Assembly (NCBI RefSeq): GCF_022662105.1
Contig: NZ_JAKMCP010000003.1
Coordinates: 682,001 to 746,000, forward strand
From: Aestuariivivens sediminis
GTDB lineage: Bacteria; Bacteroidota; Bacteroidia; Flavobacteriales; Flavobacteriaceae
Length of the DNA stretch: 64,000 nt
Reading direction: 5' to 3'
In this document: positions 43,586 through 52,785 of the stretch, in pieces
How the letters are laid out: each line of letters begins with the position of its first letter
Position numbering within the stretch: the first letter of the stretch is position 1
The notes under the pieces: generated by a model
What the model saw: only the letters and a program-made list of their open reading frames with translations
What the model was told of the DNA's origin: nothing
Databases searched by the model: none
Program-made: the position numbers and the translations under genes

Positions 43586-44992
43586 ATGATGAAAACTTTT
43601 AATTTATTTACACATTACAAAAAAATACTTGCAGATACGATAACTCCTGTAAGCATCTATTTAAAAATTAGAGATAAATTCCCTAATAGTATTTTATTGG
43701 AAAGTAGCGATTACCATGCTAATGATAATAGCTTTTCCTACATTTGCTTTAATCCTATAGCTTCAATAAAGGTTGAAAACGACATTATTTCGCAAACTTT
43801 TCCAGATGGAAATCATACGAGTATTCCAATAAATGAGCAGACAAATGTTACCGAAGTAATTCATGAGTTCACACAGCAATTTCAAACAAATTCAGATGAA
43901 CAATTTAAGTTCATTAACAATGGTATATTTGGCTATTTAGCTTATGATGCCGTAAGGTATTTTGAAGATATACACATTGCTAAAAAAGAGGGCTCCTTGC
44001 AAATACCGGATGTGTATTACGCTGTTTACAAAAACATTATTGCTATTAATCATTATAAAAACGAAGCTTATATTTTTGCTCATTGTTATGACACTGAAAA
44101 CAATATTGATGAAATAGATCATTTAATAAAAGTAAAAAATTATGCCTCATACAATTTCACTTCTAAGGGCCCTATTGAATCCAACCTAACTGATGCTGAA
44201 TTTAAAAACCATGTTGAACTTGCAAAAAAACATTGTGGGCGTGGTGATGTCTTTCAATTGGTACTTTCCAAAAGTTTCAATCAACATTTTAAAGGTGACG
44301 AATTTAATGTTTATCGCGCACTGCGTAACATAAATCCTTCACCATATCTCTTTTATTTCGATTATGGTAATTTTAAGATTTTTGGTAGCTCACCAGAAGC
44401 CCAACTGATTGTTAGCAATGGGAAAGCAGAGATACATCCGATAGCTGGAACCTTTAGAAGGACCGGAAATGACATTAAGGATGCAGAGCTAGCACAGCAA
44501 TTGACCAAAGATGACAAGGAAAATGCAGAGCACGTCATGTTGGTCGATCTCGCTCGTAATGACTTGAGTAGGCATGGGAATAATGTCACTGTAGACACCT
44601 ATAGAGAGGTTCAGTTTTTCTCCCATGTGATTCATCTGGTTAGTAAAGTTACTGGCAAAAAACACATCAACACCTCAACCATGCAAGTTGTTGCAGACAC
44701 TTTCCCCGCCGGCACCTTAAGTGGTACACCAAAGCATAGAGCAATGCAACTTATTGAGCAATATGAAAAAACAAGTCGTACTTTTTACGGAGGCGCCATT
44801 GGCTTTATGGATTTTAAGGGCAATTTTAATCATGCCATTATGATTCGTACTTTTTTAAGTAAAAACCACAGACTGCATTGGCAAGCAGGAGCTGGATTAG
44901 TATCAAAATCAAAACCAGAAAATGAATTGCAAGAAGTATATAACAAATTAGGGGCTTTAACAAAAGCCATAAAACTAGCGGAGGAGATTTAA
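43586..44992 (+). CDS. trpE: Anthranilate synthase component I
   Basis: Converts chorismate to anthranilate with the TrpG glutaminase. It has 468 residues. The chorismate-binding signatures SPYLFYFDYG, SSPEAQLI, HPIAGTFRRTG, DKENAEHVMLVDLARNDLSR, DTFPAGTLSGTPKHRAM and AGAGLVSKSKPENE are all present. The first ATG (43586) is followed at once by a second, so either may start it. It opens the trpEGDCFBA operon and lies behind the attenuator. p-Aminobenzoate synthase PabB is unlikely given the complete trp context. Confidence 0.96.
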   Translation: MMKTFNLFTHYKKILADTITPVSIYLKIRDKFPNSILLESSDYHANDNSFSYICFNPIASIKVENDIISQTFPDGNHTSIPINEQTNVTEVIHEFTQQFQTNSDEQFKFINNGIFGYLAYDAVRYFEDIHIAKKEGSLQIPDVYYAVYKNIIAINHYKNEAYIFAHCYDTENNIDEIDHLIKVKNYASYNFTSKGPIESNLTDAEFKNHVELAKKHCGRGDVFQLVLSKSFNQHFKGDEFNVYRALRNINPSPYLFYFDYGNFKIFGSSPEAQLIVSNGKAEIHPIAGTFRRTGNDIKDAELAQQLTKDDKENAEHVMLVDLARNDLSRHGNNVTVDTYREVQFFSHVIHLVSKVTGKKHINTSTMQVVADTFPAGTLSGTPKHRAMQLIEQYEKTSRTFYGGAIGFMDFKGNFNHAIMIRTFLSKNHRLHWQAGAGLVSKSKPENELQEVYNKLGALTKAIKLAEEI

Positions 44993-44994
44993 AT

Positions 44995-45561
44995 ATGGCA
45001 AAAGTATTAGTTATAGACAATTACGACAGTTTTACCTATAATCTTGTACATTATTTAGAAGATTTAAACTGTGAGGTCACTGTATTAAGAAACGATAAGT
45101 TAATACTAGAGGATGTAAGACCATTTGATAAAATTGTATTATCACCTGGTCCGGGTATTCCAGATGAAGCCGGTCTGTTAAAGCCTATCATTAAAACCTA
45201 CGCTTCAACCAAAAGTATTTTAGGAGTATGTCTTGGCCAGCAGGCCATTGGAGAAGTATTTGGGGGATCACTGGTAAATTTAGAGGAGGTGTATCATGGT
45301 GTGGCAACCAAAGTTAACATTTGTGTTGAGGATGAAATTTTATTCAGAGGATTGGCGAAAAGCATAGATGTTGGTCGGTATCATTCATGGGTAGTTCATC
45401 CAGATTTACCAGATGTTTTGGAAGCCACTTCTTTTGATGAAAATGGGCAAATTATGTCTTTACGTCATAAAACTTATGATGTTAAAGGGGTGCAATATCA
45501 TCCAGAGTCGGTATTAACACCTGGAGGAAGGCAAATTTTAGAAAACTGGGTTAAACACTAA
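44995..45561 (+). CDS. trpG: Anthranilate synthase component II (glutamine amidotransferase)
   Basis: Supplies ammonia from glutamine to TrpE. It has 188 residues with the class I amidotransferase triad: Cys79 in GVCLGQQAIGE, and the His/Glu in VQYHPESVLTPGG. The typical IDNYDSFTYNLV N-terminus is present. It follows trpE after 2 bases and precedes trpD by 2 bases. In many bacteria this subunit also serves PabB. Sure. Confidence 0.96.
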   Translation: MAKVLVIDNYDSFTYNLVHYLEDLNCEVTVLRNDKLILEDVRPFDKIVLSPGPGIPDEAGLLKPIIKTYASTKSILGVCLGQQAIGEVFGGSLVNLEEVYHGVATKVNICVEDEILFRGLAKSIDVGRYHSWVVHPDLPDVLEATSFDENGQIMSLRHKTYDVKGVQYHPESVLTPGGRQILENWVKH

Positions 45562-45563
45562 TC

Positions 45564-46556
45564 ATGAAACAATTACTTAATAGGCTTATAAATCATGAAA
45601 GCATCTCCACAGAAGAAGCTAAACAGGTATTGGTAAACATTTCCAATGGTATGTATAACCAAAGTCAAATAGCCTCATTTCTTACGGTATTTATGATGCG
45701 TAGCATTACCATTGAGGAATTAAAAGGGTTCAGAGAAGCGCTATTGGAGCTTTGCATTCCAATCGATTTAAAAAACTTTAATGCTATTGATTTATGTGGT
45801 ACCGGTGGTGACGGCAAAGACACTTTTAACATTTCCACGTTGGCTTCCTTTGTAACTGCTGGTGCCGGTGTTAATGTTGCAAAGCATGGAAATTATGGTG
45901 TATCCTCAGCTTGTGGATCTTCAAATGTCATGGAATATCTTGGTATTAAATTTTCAAATAATGAAGATTTCTTAAAGCGTTCTATAGATCAAGCAGGGAT
46001 TTGTGTATTACATGCTCCATTATTTCACCCAGCTATGAAAAATGTTGCTCCAATTAGAAGGGAATTAGGTGTAAAAACCTTTTTTAACATGTTGGGGCCC
46101 ATGGTAAACCCATCATTTCCCAATAACCAATTGGTAGGTGTTTTTAATTTAGAACTGCAACGTTTGTATGGTTATTTATATCAGCAAACTGATAAAAATT
46201 ATAGTATTGTACACGCATTGGATGGTTATGATGAAATTTCCCTTACCGGTAAAGCCAAAATCATTTCAAACCAGGCAGAAACCATGTTTAATGCAGACGA
46301 TTTGGGTATCCAGGAAATCCAACAAGAAGAGATATTTGGTGGTAAAACCGTTGAAGATGCTGCTAAAATATTCATTACTGTAATTAGTGGTAAAGGAACG
46401 GAAGCACAAAACAACGTGGTGTGTGCCAATGCGGGGTTAGCCATTGCTACAACCATGCAAACTACTCACAAAGAGGGGTTTGAATTGGCTAAACAATCTT
46501 TGCTTTCCGGAAAAGCTAAAACCAGTCTAGATAAATTGATTGAATTGAGTAAGTAA
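45564..46556 (+). CDS. trpD: Anthranilate phosphoribosyltransferase
   Basis: Joins anthranilate to PRPP. It has 330 residues with the glycine-rich LCGTGGDGKDTFNIST loop, the KHGNYGVSSACGSSNVMEYLG stretch and RRELGVKTFFNMLGPMVNP. It starts 2 bases after trpG and ends 15 bases before the preferred trpC start. Length and motifs are normal for the family. Confidence 0.97.
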   Translation: MKQLLNRLINHESISTEEAKQVLVNISNGMYNQSQIASFLTVFMMRSITIEELKGFREALLELCIPIDLKNFNAIDLCGTGGDGKDTFNISTLASFVTAGAGVNVAKHGNYGVSSACGSSNVMEYLGIKFSNNEDFLKRSIDQAGICVLHAPLFHPAMKNVAPIRRELGVKTFFNMLGPMVNPSFPNNQLVGVFNLELQRLYGYLYQQTDKNYSIVHALDGYDEISLTGKAKIISNQAETMFNADDLGIQEIQQEEIFGGKTVEDAAKIFITVISGKGTEAQNNVVCANAGLAIATTMQTTHKEGFELAKQSLLSGKAKTSLDKLIELSK

Positions 46557-46571
46557 TTGACGTATTGTAAA

Positions 46572-47357
46572 GTGAATATATTAGATAAGATAACATCAGA
46601 TAAATACAAGGAAGTTGCCCTTAGAAAGCAATTAATCCCAACTCGACAATTGGAGCAATCCGTTTTATTTCAAAGAGCAACGGTTTCGTTGTCAAACAAA
46701 CTAAAAAATAGCAACACTGGTATTATTGCAGAACACAAACGACGTTCCCCATCTAAATCAATTATCAATAATAATTTAGACGTTTTTGAAGTGGCGAAAG
46801 GTTATGAAAATGCCGGAGTCTGTGGTATGTCTGTTCTTACCGATGGCAAATATTTTGGAGGGTCATTGGATGACCTGCTACATGCACGTGCCAGTATTAA
46901 TCTGCCTATACTACGTAAAGAATTTATTATAGATGAATACCAAATCCTTGAAGCAAAAGCCTACGGTGCAGATGTTATTTTACTGATTGCTGCTATTTTA
47001 AATAAGAACGAATTAAAGTCCTTTTCAGAGTTTGCAAAACGCTTAAAATTAGATGTTCTTTTAGAAGTACACAATGAAGAAGAATTGCACAAATCCCTAT
47101 TGTCCAGTGTGGATATGTTGGGTGTGAACAACAGGAACCTAAAAACATTCGATGTAAGTTTAGATACCAGTAAAGCATTAAGTAAATTGATTCCGGACGA
47201 TTTTATAAAGGTTTCTGAAAGTGGTATTAGTAACATTACTGCTATTAAAGAATTAAAAGACTATGGCTATCAAGGCTTTTTAATAGGAGAAAACTTTATG
47301 AAAACTGATGATCCGGGGTATAGTGCTAAAATATTTATACATAATTTAGAAAATTAA
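46572..47357 (+). CDS. trpC: Indole-3-glycerol phosphate synthase
   Basis: Closes the indole ring from CdRP. I chose GTG at 46572 (MNILDKITSDKYKEVALRKQ, 261 residues), matching family N-termini. A TTG at 46557 abuts the trpD stop and would add five residues, MTYCK. Active-site motifs are visible: IIAEHKRRSPSK, LRKEFIIDEYQI, LLEVHNEEEL, VNNRNLKTFDV and ESGISNITAIKEL. A stand-alone TrpC, not fused to TrpF. Confidence 0.94.
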   Translation: MNILDKITSDKYKEVALRKQLIPTRQLEQSVLFQRATVSLSNKLKNSNTGIIAEHKRRSPSKSIINNNLDVFEVAKGYENAGVCGMSVLTDGKYFGGSLDDLLHARASINLPILRKEFIIDEYQILEAKAYGADVILLIAAILNKNELKSFSEFAKRLKLDVLLEVHNEEELHKSLLSSVDMLGVNNRNLKTFDVSLDTSKALSKLIPDDFIKVSESGISNITAIKELKDYGYQGFLIGENFMKTDDPGYSAKIFIHNLEN

Positions 47358-47432
47358 AATGATGACAAATGCGATTGTGAAATCTCATCATGAGAGTTCA
47401 TTTTCCCCATCATTATACAATAAGAAAGAAGA
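47358..47432 (+). other. trpC-trpF spacer with hairpin
   Basis: The gap between trpC and trpF is 75 bases, longer than elsewhere in the operon apart from trpF-trpB. It contains a 7-bp inverted repeat (ATGATGA and TCATCAT, from about 47360 to 47392). No U-tract follows, so it may be an mRNA processing or stability hairpin. Nothing more is visible. Confidence 0.4.
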
Positions 47433-48143
47433 ATGAAACTAAAGATTTGTGGCATGAAATATGAGGTCAATATTGAAGACGTTGCTTCGTTGCAACCCGA
47501 TTATCTTGGTTTTATATTTTACGAAAAATCGGCAAGATATTTTGATCGTGAAATCCCAAAACTTCCATCTTCAATAAAAAAAGTCGGGGTTTTTGTAGAC
47601 CCTAATTTAGATTTTGTTATTGAAACTATTAACAAACATGATCTCCAGGCTGTGCAATTGCATGGTAATGAATCGCCTGCTTTTTGTGAGCAATTAAAAT
47701 TATATGGTCAATCCGAAGAAACTGCCTTTACTGCAGACAGAGATAGCCAAATCATAAAAACACATACCCAACTAAATCGAGTCCAGGATGACCACCAGAT
47801 TGAAATTATTAAGGTGTTTTCTATAAAAGATGAATTTAATTTTGAGGTTTTATATCCTTACGAAACCGTATGTGATTATTATTTATTCGACACTAAGGGT
47901 AAATTACCCGGAGGAAATGGCTATACCTTTAATTGGAATGTTTTAACCCAGTATCCTTCTCATAAACCGTTTTTTTTAAGCGGTGGTATTGGACTTAATG
48001 AAGTTCCAAGTGTCTTGTCATTTTTAAGTAAAAAAGAATCCAAATATTGCTATGCCATTGATGTGAATAGTAAATTTGAAATTGAGCCAGGATTAAAGAA
48101 TTTGGAATTCTTGAAAGAGTTTAAAAACAATATTATTAACTGA
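47433..48143 (+). CDS. trpF: Phosphoribosylanthranilate isomerase with insertion
   Basis: Isomerises PRA to CdRP in tryptophan synthesis. It has 236 residues, 20-35 longer than most. Cys6 in KICGMK and the Asp in DTKGKLPGGNG (about 153) are the catalytic pair. The extra residues lie at about 91-123 (after QLKLYGQ, up to HQIEIIKVFS), a polar, low-complexity-like stretch that replaces a short loop in the barrel. The insertion is visible. Whether it matters is unknown. Confidence 0.93.
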   Translation: MKLKICGMKYEVNIEDVASLQPDYLGFIFYEKSARYFDREIPKLPSSIKKVGVFVDPNLDFVIETINKHDLQAVQLHGNESPAFCEQLKLYGQSEETAFTADRDSQIIKTHTQLNRVQDDHQIEIIKVFSIKDEFNFEVLYPYETVCDYYLFDTKGKLPGGNGYTFNWNVLTQYPSHKPFFLSGGIGLNEVPSVLSFLSKKESKYCYAIDVNSKFEIEPGLKNLEFLKEFKNNIIN

Positions 48144-48260
48144 AGTGAAGTATGAATAGTGAAATCAATTACAGATTTTTACAATAAAAAATAAATGTCT
48201 CATTGGCACATTTCTGATTGATGATATGCCAAACAAAGTAATGATAATAATATCAAGAAT

Positions 48261-49442
48261 ATGAACTACAATGTAAACGAAAAAGGTTATTATGGTGAAT
48301 TTGGCGGGGCATATATTCCCGAAATGTTGTATCCGAATGTAGAAGAGCTTCGTCAAAACTACTTAAAGGTAATGGCAGAGCCCCAATTTCAGAAATCGTT
48401 TAACCAACTCTTAAAAGACTACGTTGGTCGCCCGTCGCCATTGTATTTTGCTAAGCGTCTTTCGAAAAAATATAATACCAAAATTTATCTTAAACGGGAA
48501 GATCTTAACCATACTGGAGCACACAAAATAAATAATACCATTGGGCAAATCTTAATGGCCAAGCGTTTAGGAAAAACACGAATTATTGCTGAAACAGGTG
48601 CAGGACAACATGGTGTTGCTACTGCTACCGTATGTGCATTAATGGGAATGGAATGTATCGTGTATATGGGAGAAATAGATATTGCCAGACAAGCACCCAA
48701 TGTAGCGAGAATGAAAATGTTAGGGGCTACTGTTATTCCTGCAACCTCAGGAAGTAAAACCTTAAAAGATGCAACCAATGAAGCCATACGGGATTGGATC
48801 AATAATCCCGTAAATACCCATTACATTATAGGGTCGGCCATTGGACCACACCCCTATCCAGATATGGTAACCCGCTTTCAAGCTGTCATTTCGGAAGAAA
48901 TAAAATGGCAACTTAAGGATCAAGAAAACCGTGAGTATCCGGATTATGTGGTGGCTTGTATTGGTGGGGGTAGCAATGCCGCAGGCCTCTATTATCATTT
49001 TTTACACGAAGCATCGGTAAAAATTATAGCCGTCGAGGCAGCTGGTTTAGGCATAGATTCCGGTGAAAGCGCCGCTACATCAGTCCTTGGAAAAGAAGGC
49101 ATTATTCATGGTTGTAAGACATTGCTGATGCAGACCAATGATGGACAAATAACAGAACCTTACTCCATTTCGGCTGGATTAGATTATCCGGGTGTAGGAC
49201 CAATGCATGCCCATCTATATAAAACAGGTCGCGCTGAATTTATGTCCATAACAGATGACGAGGCCATGAAAGCAGGTTTAGAATTATGCCAACTTGAAGG
49301 TATTATCCCAGCAATAGAAAGCTCGCACGCCCTGGCCATTTTCGAACAAAAAACGTTTAACCCCCATGATATAGTCGTAGTTAGTTTATCAGGGCGTGGT
49401 GATAAGGATTTGCAAAATTATATTGAATATTTTAAAATTTAA
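48261..49442 (+). CDS. trpB: Tryptophan synthase beta chain
   Basis: PLP enzyme that joins indole and serine. It has 393 residues. The PLP lysine is K89 in LNHTGAHKINN, and GRPSPLYFA, the AETGAGQHGVATA loop and GGGSNAAG phosphate loop are intact. It is separated from trpF by 117 bases with no identifiable gene, and from trpA by 41. It is the TrpB1 type that works with TrpA. Confidence 0.97.
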   Translation: MNYNVNEKGYYGEFGGAYIPEMLYPNVEELRQNYLKVMAEPQFQKSFNQLLKDYVGRPSPLYFAKRLSKKYNTKIYLKREDLNHTGAHKINNTIGQILMAKRLGKTRIIAETGAGQHGVATATVCALMGMECIVYMGEIDIARQAPNVARMKMLGATVIPATSGSKTLKDATNEAIRDWINNPVNTHYIIGSAIGPHPYPDMVTRFQAVISEEIKWQLKDQENREYPDYVVACIGGGSNAAGLYYHFLHEASVKIIAVEAAGLGIDSGESAATSVLGKEGIIHGCKTLLMQTNDGQITEPYSISAGLDYPGVGPMHAHLYKTGRAEFMSITDDEAMKAGLELCQLEGIIPAIESSHALAIFEQKTFNPHDIVVVSLSGRGDKDLQNYIEYFKI

Positions 49443-49483
49443 GGTCATTTCAAACATTAATAGAAATCATATTTTGCAGCGCT

Positions 49484-50248
49484 ATGAATCGTATTCAAAC
49501 TAAATTAAAAGAAGACAAAAAGTTACTATCCATATACTTTACAGCGGGTTTTCCCAAGCTTAACGACACCGTTTCCATCATTCAAAGCTTAGAACACAAT
49601 GGTGTTGACCTAATCGAAATTGGCCTACCATTTAGTGACCCTCTTGCTGATGGTCCGATCATACAAGACAGCTCTACCCAAGCTTTGAAAAATGGCATGT
49701 CCACCGAAATTCTTTTCAATCAGCTAAGCGGTATTAGAAAATCGGTTTCCATACCTTTAATCATAATGGGCTATTTTAATCCCATGTTACAATTTGGCGT
49801 AGAGGCATTCTGTAAAAAATGTCAAGAAATTGGAATAGATGGATTAATTATCCCCGACCTGCCCATTGATGTATATGACGAGGAATATCGATCTACATTT
49901 GAAAAATATGGGTTAATCAATGTGTTTTTAATTACCCCTCAAACTAGTGACCAACGTATAAAATACATAGATTCCATTTCAAATGGTTTTATTTATATGG
50001 TAAGTAGTGCAAGTACCACTGGGGCCAAGTCAGGATTTGGCAAGGAACAAACCGATTACTTTGGGCGTATTGCAGAATTAAACTTAAAAAATCCTCAAAT
50101 TGTAGGCTTTGGCATTAGCAACAATCCAACGTTTACACAAGCTACTCAATTTGCTAAGGGCGCCATAATTGGTAGTGCCTTCGTGAAACATTTAACAGAT
50201 CATGGAACAAGTGCCATTTCAGAATTTATTAAGGAAATTACAGGCTAA
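49484..50248 (+). CDS. trpA: Tryptophan synthase alpha chain
   Basis: Cleaves indole-3-glycerol phosphate. It has 254 residues, with catalytic Glu45 in LIEIGLPFSDP and Asp56 in PLADGP. The loop GFIYMVSSASTTGAK and GFGISN are typical. It is the last gene of the trp operon. A weak 7-bp inverted repeat (TAAACTT 50246-50252, AAGTTTA 50278-50284) lies in the 42-base convergent gap to the FtsX-like gene. Confidence 0.97.
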   Translation: MNRIQTKLKEDKKLLSIYFTAGFPKLNDTVSIIQSLEHNGVDLIEIGLPFSDPLADGPIIQDSSTQALKNGMSTEILFNQLSGIRKSVSIPLIIMGYFNPMLQFGVEAFCKKCQEIGIDGLIIPDLPIDVYDEEYRSTFEKYGLINVFLITPQTSDQRIKYIDSISNGFIYMVSSASTTGAKSGFGKEQTDYFGRIAELNLKNPQIVGFGISNNPTFTQATQFAKGAIIGSAFVKHLTDHGTSAISEFIKEITG

Positions 50249-50290
50249 ACTTTACTTTTTCTAGGACCTGCCAGATGAAGTTTATTTTAT

Positions 50291-51526
50291 CTACTCAAAC
50301 CGAATGGCCTTAACGGGAGATATCTTTGTAATGACATATGACGGCACCAATAGCATCAACAAACACATAATCATGGTTCCAAAATTCAATGCCATGATGT
50401 ACCCTAAATTTATATAAACGGGAGCTTCCGTGACATAATATACACTGGGGTCCAAAGGAAACAGTTTAAAATATTTTTGTGTAAAAAGTAATCCCAAACC
50501 AAAAAGATTTCCCCAAATTAAGCCTAAAATTATCAAATAGGATGCATTGTATATAAATACTTTTCGAATACTCCAGTTGCTACTTCCTAAAGCTTTTAAA
50601 ATACCTATCATTTGAGTACGTTCCAAAATCAAAACCAAAAGAGCTGTGATCATATTGATCCCTGCAATTAAAATCATAATGCCTATAATGCCATAGATAT
50701 TCGTATCAAAAATTTTAATCCATTCGAAAATGGAAAAATATTTATCGGAAACCGTTTGTGTATTTAGATCAGAAGGTGTGTTTTTATAGATCTCAATGCC
50801 CATTTGTTCCAAATCATCAAAATCCTCAATAAAAACCTCAAAACTTCCTATTTGATCCTCATCCCACCTATTAATACGCTGAATATGCCGTATATCTCCA
50901 ATTATATAAGTTGCGTCAAAATCTCGAAAACCAGAATTATAAATCCCAACAATCCTGTACGTTATGATACTTGGTGGCTTGTTAAGATCTTTTTTTGCAA
51001 AGACCATCTGAAAACGATCTCCTAATATAAAGCCTAAGCGATTTGCCAAATATTGGGAAATTAATACGTCTTCATTGCGCTCCTTAGTATAATCCGGTAT
51101 TCGTCCCTCAATTAAAAACGCTTTAAAATAATCCCAATTATAATCTACTCCTACACCTTTTAAAATAGCACCTTCAAAATCATCTTCGGTCCTGATAACC
51201 CCTAATTTAGTGGCTATGGCTTGAATATGACTAATTCCTTCAACCGATGTGAATTTGGGATAAAAATCCTGCTTTTTTGAAATTGGCACCATACTTTCCT
51301 GCGAATTATTACTGTCATAATTGGCAATGGTCACGTGCCCGTTAAATGCTATTACCTTTTCACGTATTTTTTGTTGCAGGCCTATACCGGTGGCTATAGC
51401 AATCATCATAACCACAATTCCAATGGTAATGGCAGCAATACCAATTTTTATTATTGGAGCCGAAACACTACTTTTATATACTTTACCAGCAACAATGCGT
51501 TTAGCTATGAAATATTCGTAATTCAA
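50291..51526 (-). CDS. FtsX-like ABC transporter permease (LolC/E type)
   Basis: A 411-residue inner-membrane permease with four transmembrane segments (about 24-46, 277-300, 321-345 and 370-395) and a large periplasmic part between the first two. The N-terminus MNYEYFIAKRIV and the MacB/FtsX-type core are those of the LolC/E group, which releases lipoproteins from the inner membrane. No LolD ATPase gene is adjacent. The start is a TTG at 51526, 8 bases from the divergent lipoprotein gene. The role in lipoprotein export is inferred from the family only. Confidence 0.85.
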   Translation of the reverse strand: MNYEYFIAKRIVAGKVYKSSVSAPIIKIGIAAITIGIVVMMIAIATGIGLQQKIREKVIAFNGHVTIANYDSNNSQESMVPISKKQDFYPKFTSVEGISHIQAIATKLGVIRTEDDFEGAILKGVGVDYNWDYFKAFLIEGRIPDYTKERNEDVLISQYLANRLGFILGDRFQMVFAKKDLNKPPSIITYRIVGIYNSGFRDFDATYIIGDIRHIQRINRWDEDQIGSFEVFIEDFDDLEQMGIEIYKNTPSDLNTQTVSDKYFSIFEWIKIFDTNIYGIIGIMILIAGINMITALLVLILERTQMIGILKALGSSNWSIRKVFIYNASYLIILGLIWGNLFGLGLLFTQKYFKLFPLDPSVYYVTEAPVYINLGYIMALNFGTMIMCLLMLLVPSYVITKISPVKAIRFE

Positions 51527-51546
51527 AATTTAGTATGACTATTAAT

Positions 51547-52779
51547 ATGTTCAAAAATACAGTTTTATTATTTGTTTTAGTAATGATTTCATGTGGTTCT
51601 AAAATGAAGAAAAAAAACATAGACTTTACTCAGGAAAAACACAACCCGACTGAAAGTCCAATTATTGTGGGTGCAAATCAAACTGAGAGCTATTTGCCTC
51701 TATTAAAATCCAAAAGGGTGGGAATTGTGGCCAATCCAACCTCAGTTATTTTTACCCAGGAACCAACTCCGGGATTAAAAACGTATGTCCATATTGTTGA
51801 TTCCTTATTAGCATTAAATATCAACATTATTAAAGTATTTTCTCCTGAACACGGTTTTCGAGGAACTGCAGATGCTGGTGAGGTCGTAAAAGATGGAGTG
51901 GATGTTAAAACCAATATACCCATTGTTTCCCTTTATGGCAACAATAAAAAGCCGAGTCCAGAACAGTTAGAAGGATTAGATATTGTGATTTTTGATATTC
52001 AAGATGTTGGTGTGCGCTTTTACACCTACATTTCGACAATGCACTATATCATGGAAGCTTGTGCTGAAGCTAATATTCCTGTATTAATTTTAGATAGACC
52101 CAACCCCAACGGACATTATATAGATGGGCCCACTCTAGACCCAAAAAACAAAAGCTTTTTGGGAATGCACCCCATACCCTTAGTTCACGGCATGACCATA
52201 GGTGAATATGCCCAGATGATTAATGGTGAAAAATGGTTGAAAAACGAAATCCAATGTAGAATTACCATTATTCCGGTAAAAAACTATAACCACCAAACAC
52301 CTTATAGTTTGCCCGTTAGACCTTCACCTAATTTGCCTAACGATCAAGCTATAAAACTATACCCTAGTTTAGGTCTTTTTGAAGGGACTAACATTAATGC
52401 TGGACGAGGAACAGCATATCAATTTCAATGCTATGGTGCACCATTTTTAAACAAGGAAACTTTCACATTTAACTATACCCCAACTGAGAATTTTGGTGCA
52501 AAAAACCCAAAACACAAGAATGAATTATGTTATGGGGAAGACCTCAGAAACGAAAAAATAAGCGGCAAAATGTCTCTAAAATGGATTATGAAATCTTACT
52601 GGAATGCCAATGACAAATCTTTGGTGTTTAATACCGCAAATTTTACAAAACATGCTGGCACGGATAAGCTTCAGCAGCAAATTGAAGCTGGATTAGCGGA
52701 AGAAGATATTAGGGCGACCTGGCGAGAGGATATTGAAGCTTTTACAAAAGTGAGAAAGCAATATTTATTATATCCATAA
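51547..52779 (+). CDS. namZ: NamZ-type exo-N-acetylmuramidase (DUF1343) lipoprotein
   Basis: Family members remove terminal MurNAc from peptidoglycan fragments. I prefer the ATG at 51547 (MFKNTVLLFVLVMISCG, a lipobox at ISC) to one four codons earlier at 51535. The mature part carries VGIVANPTSV, VFSPEHGFRG, DIQDVGVRFYTY, LDRPNPNG, PLVHGMTIGEY and EGTNINAGRGT, the hallmarks of DUF1343. Length 410 residues is standard. It is divergent from the FtsX-like gene with almost no spacer. A role in cell-wall recycling is the best guess. Confidence 0.88.
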   Translation: MFKNTVLLFVLVMISCGSKMKKKNIDFTQEKHNPTESPIIVGANQTESYLPLLKSKRVGIVANPTSVIFTQEPTPGLKTYVHIVDSLLALNINIIKVFSPEHGFRGTADAGEVVKDGVDVKTNIPIVSLYGNNKKPSPEQLEGLDIVIFDIQDVGVRFYTYISTMHYIMEACAEANIPVLILDRPNPNGHYIDGPTLDPKNKSFLGMHPIPLVHGMTIGEYAQMINGEKWLKNEIQCRITIIPVKNYNHQTPYSLPVRPSPNLPNDQAIKLYPSLGLFEGTNINAGRGTAYQFQCYGAPFLNKETFTFNYTPTENFGAKNPKHKNELCYGEDLRNEKISGKMSLKWIMKSYWNANDKSLVFNTANFTKHAGTDKLQQQIEAGLAEEDIRATWREDIEAFTKVRKQYLLYP

Positions 52780-52785
52780 TGGATA

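Noticed and set aside
43937-44122. Short minus-strand ORFs inside the trp operon
   Set aside because: All are shadows of trpE-trpA reading frames, which are fully supported by family motifs.
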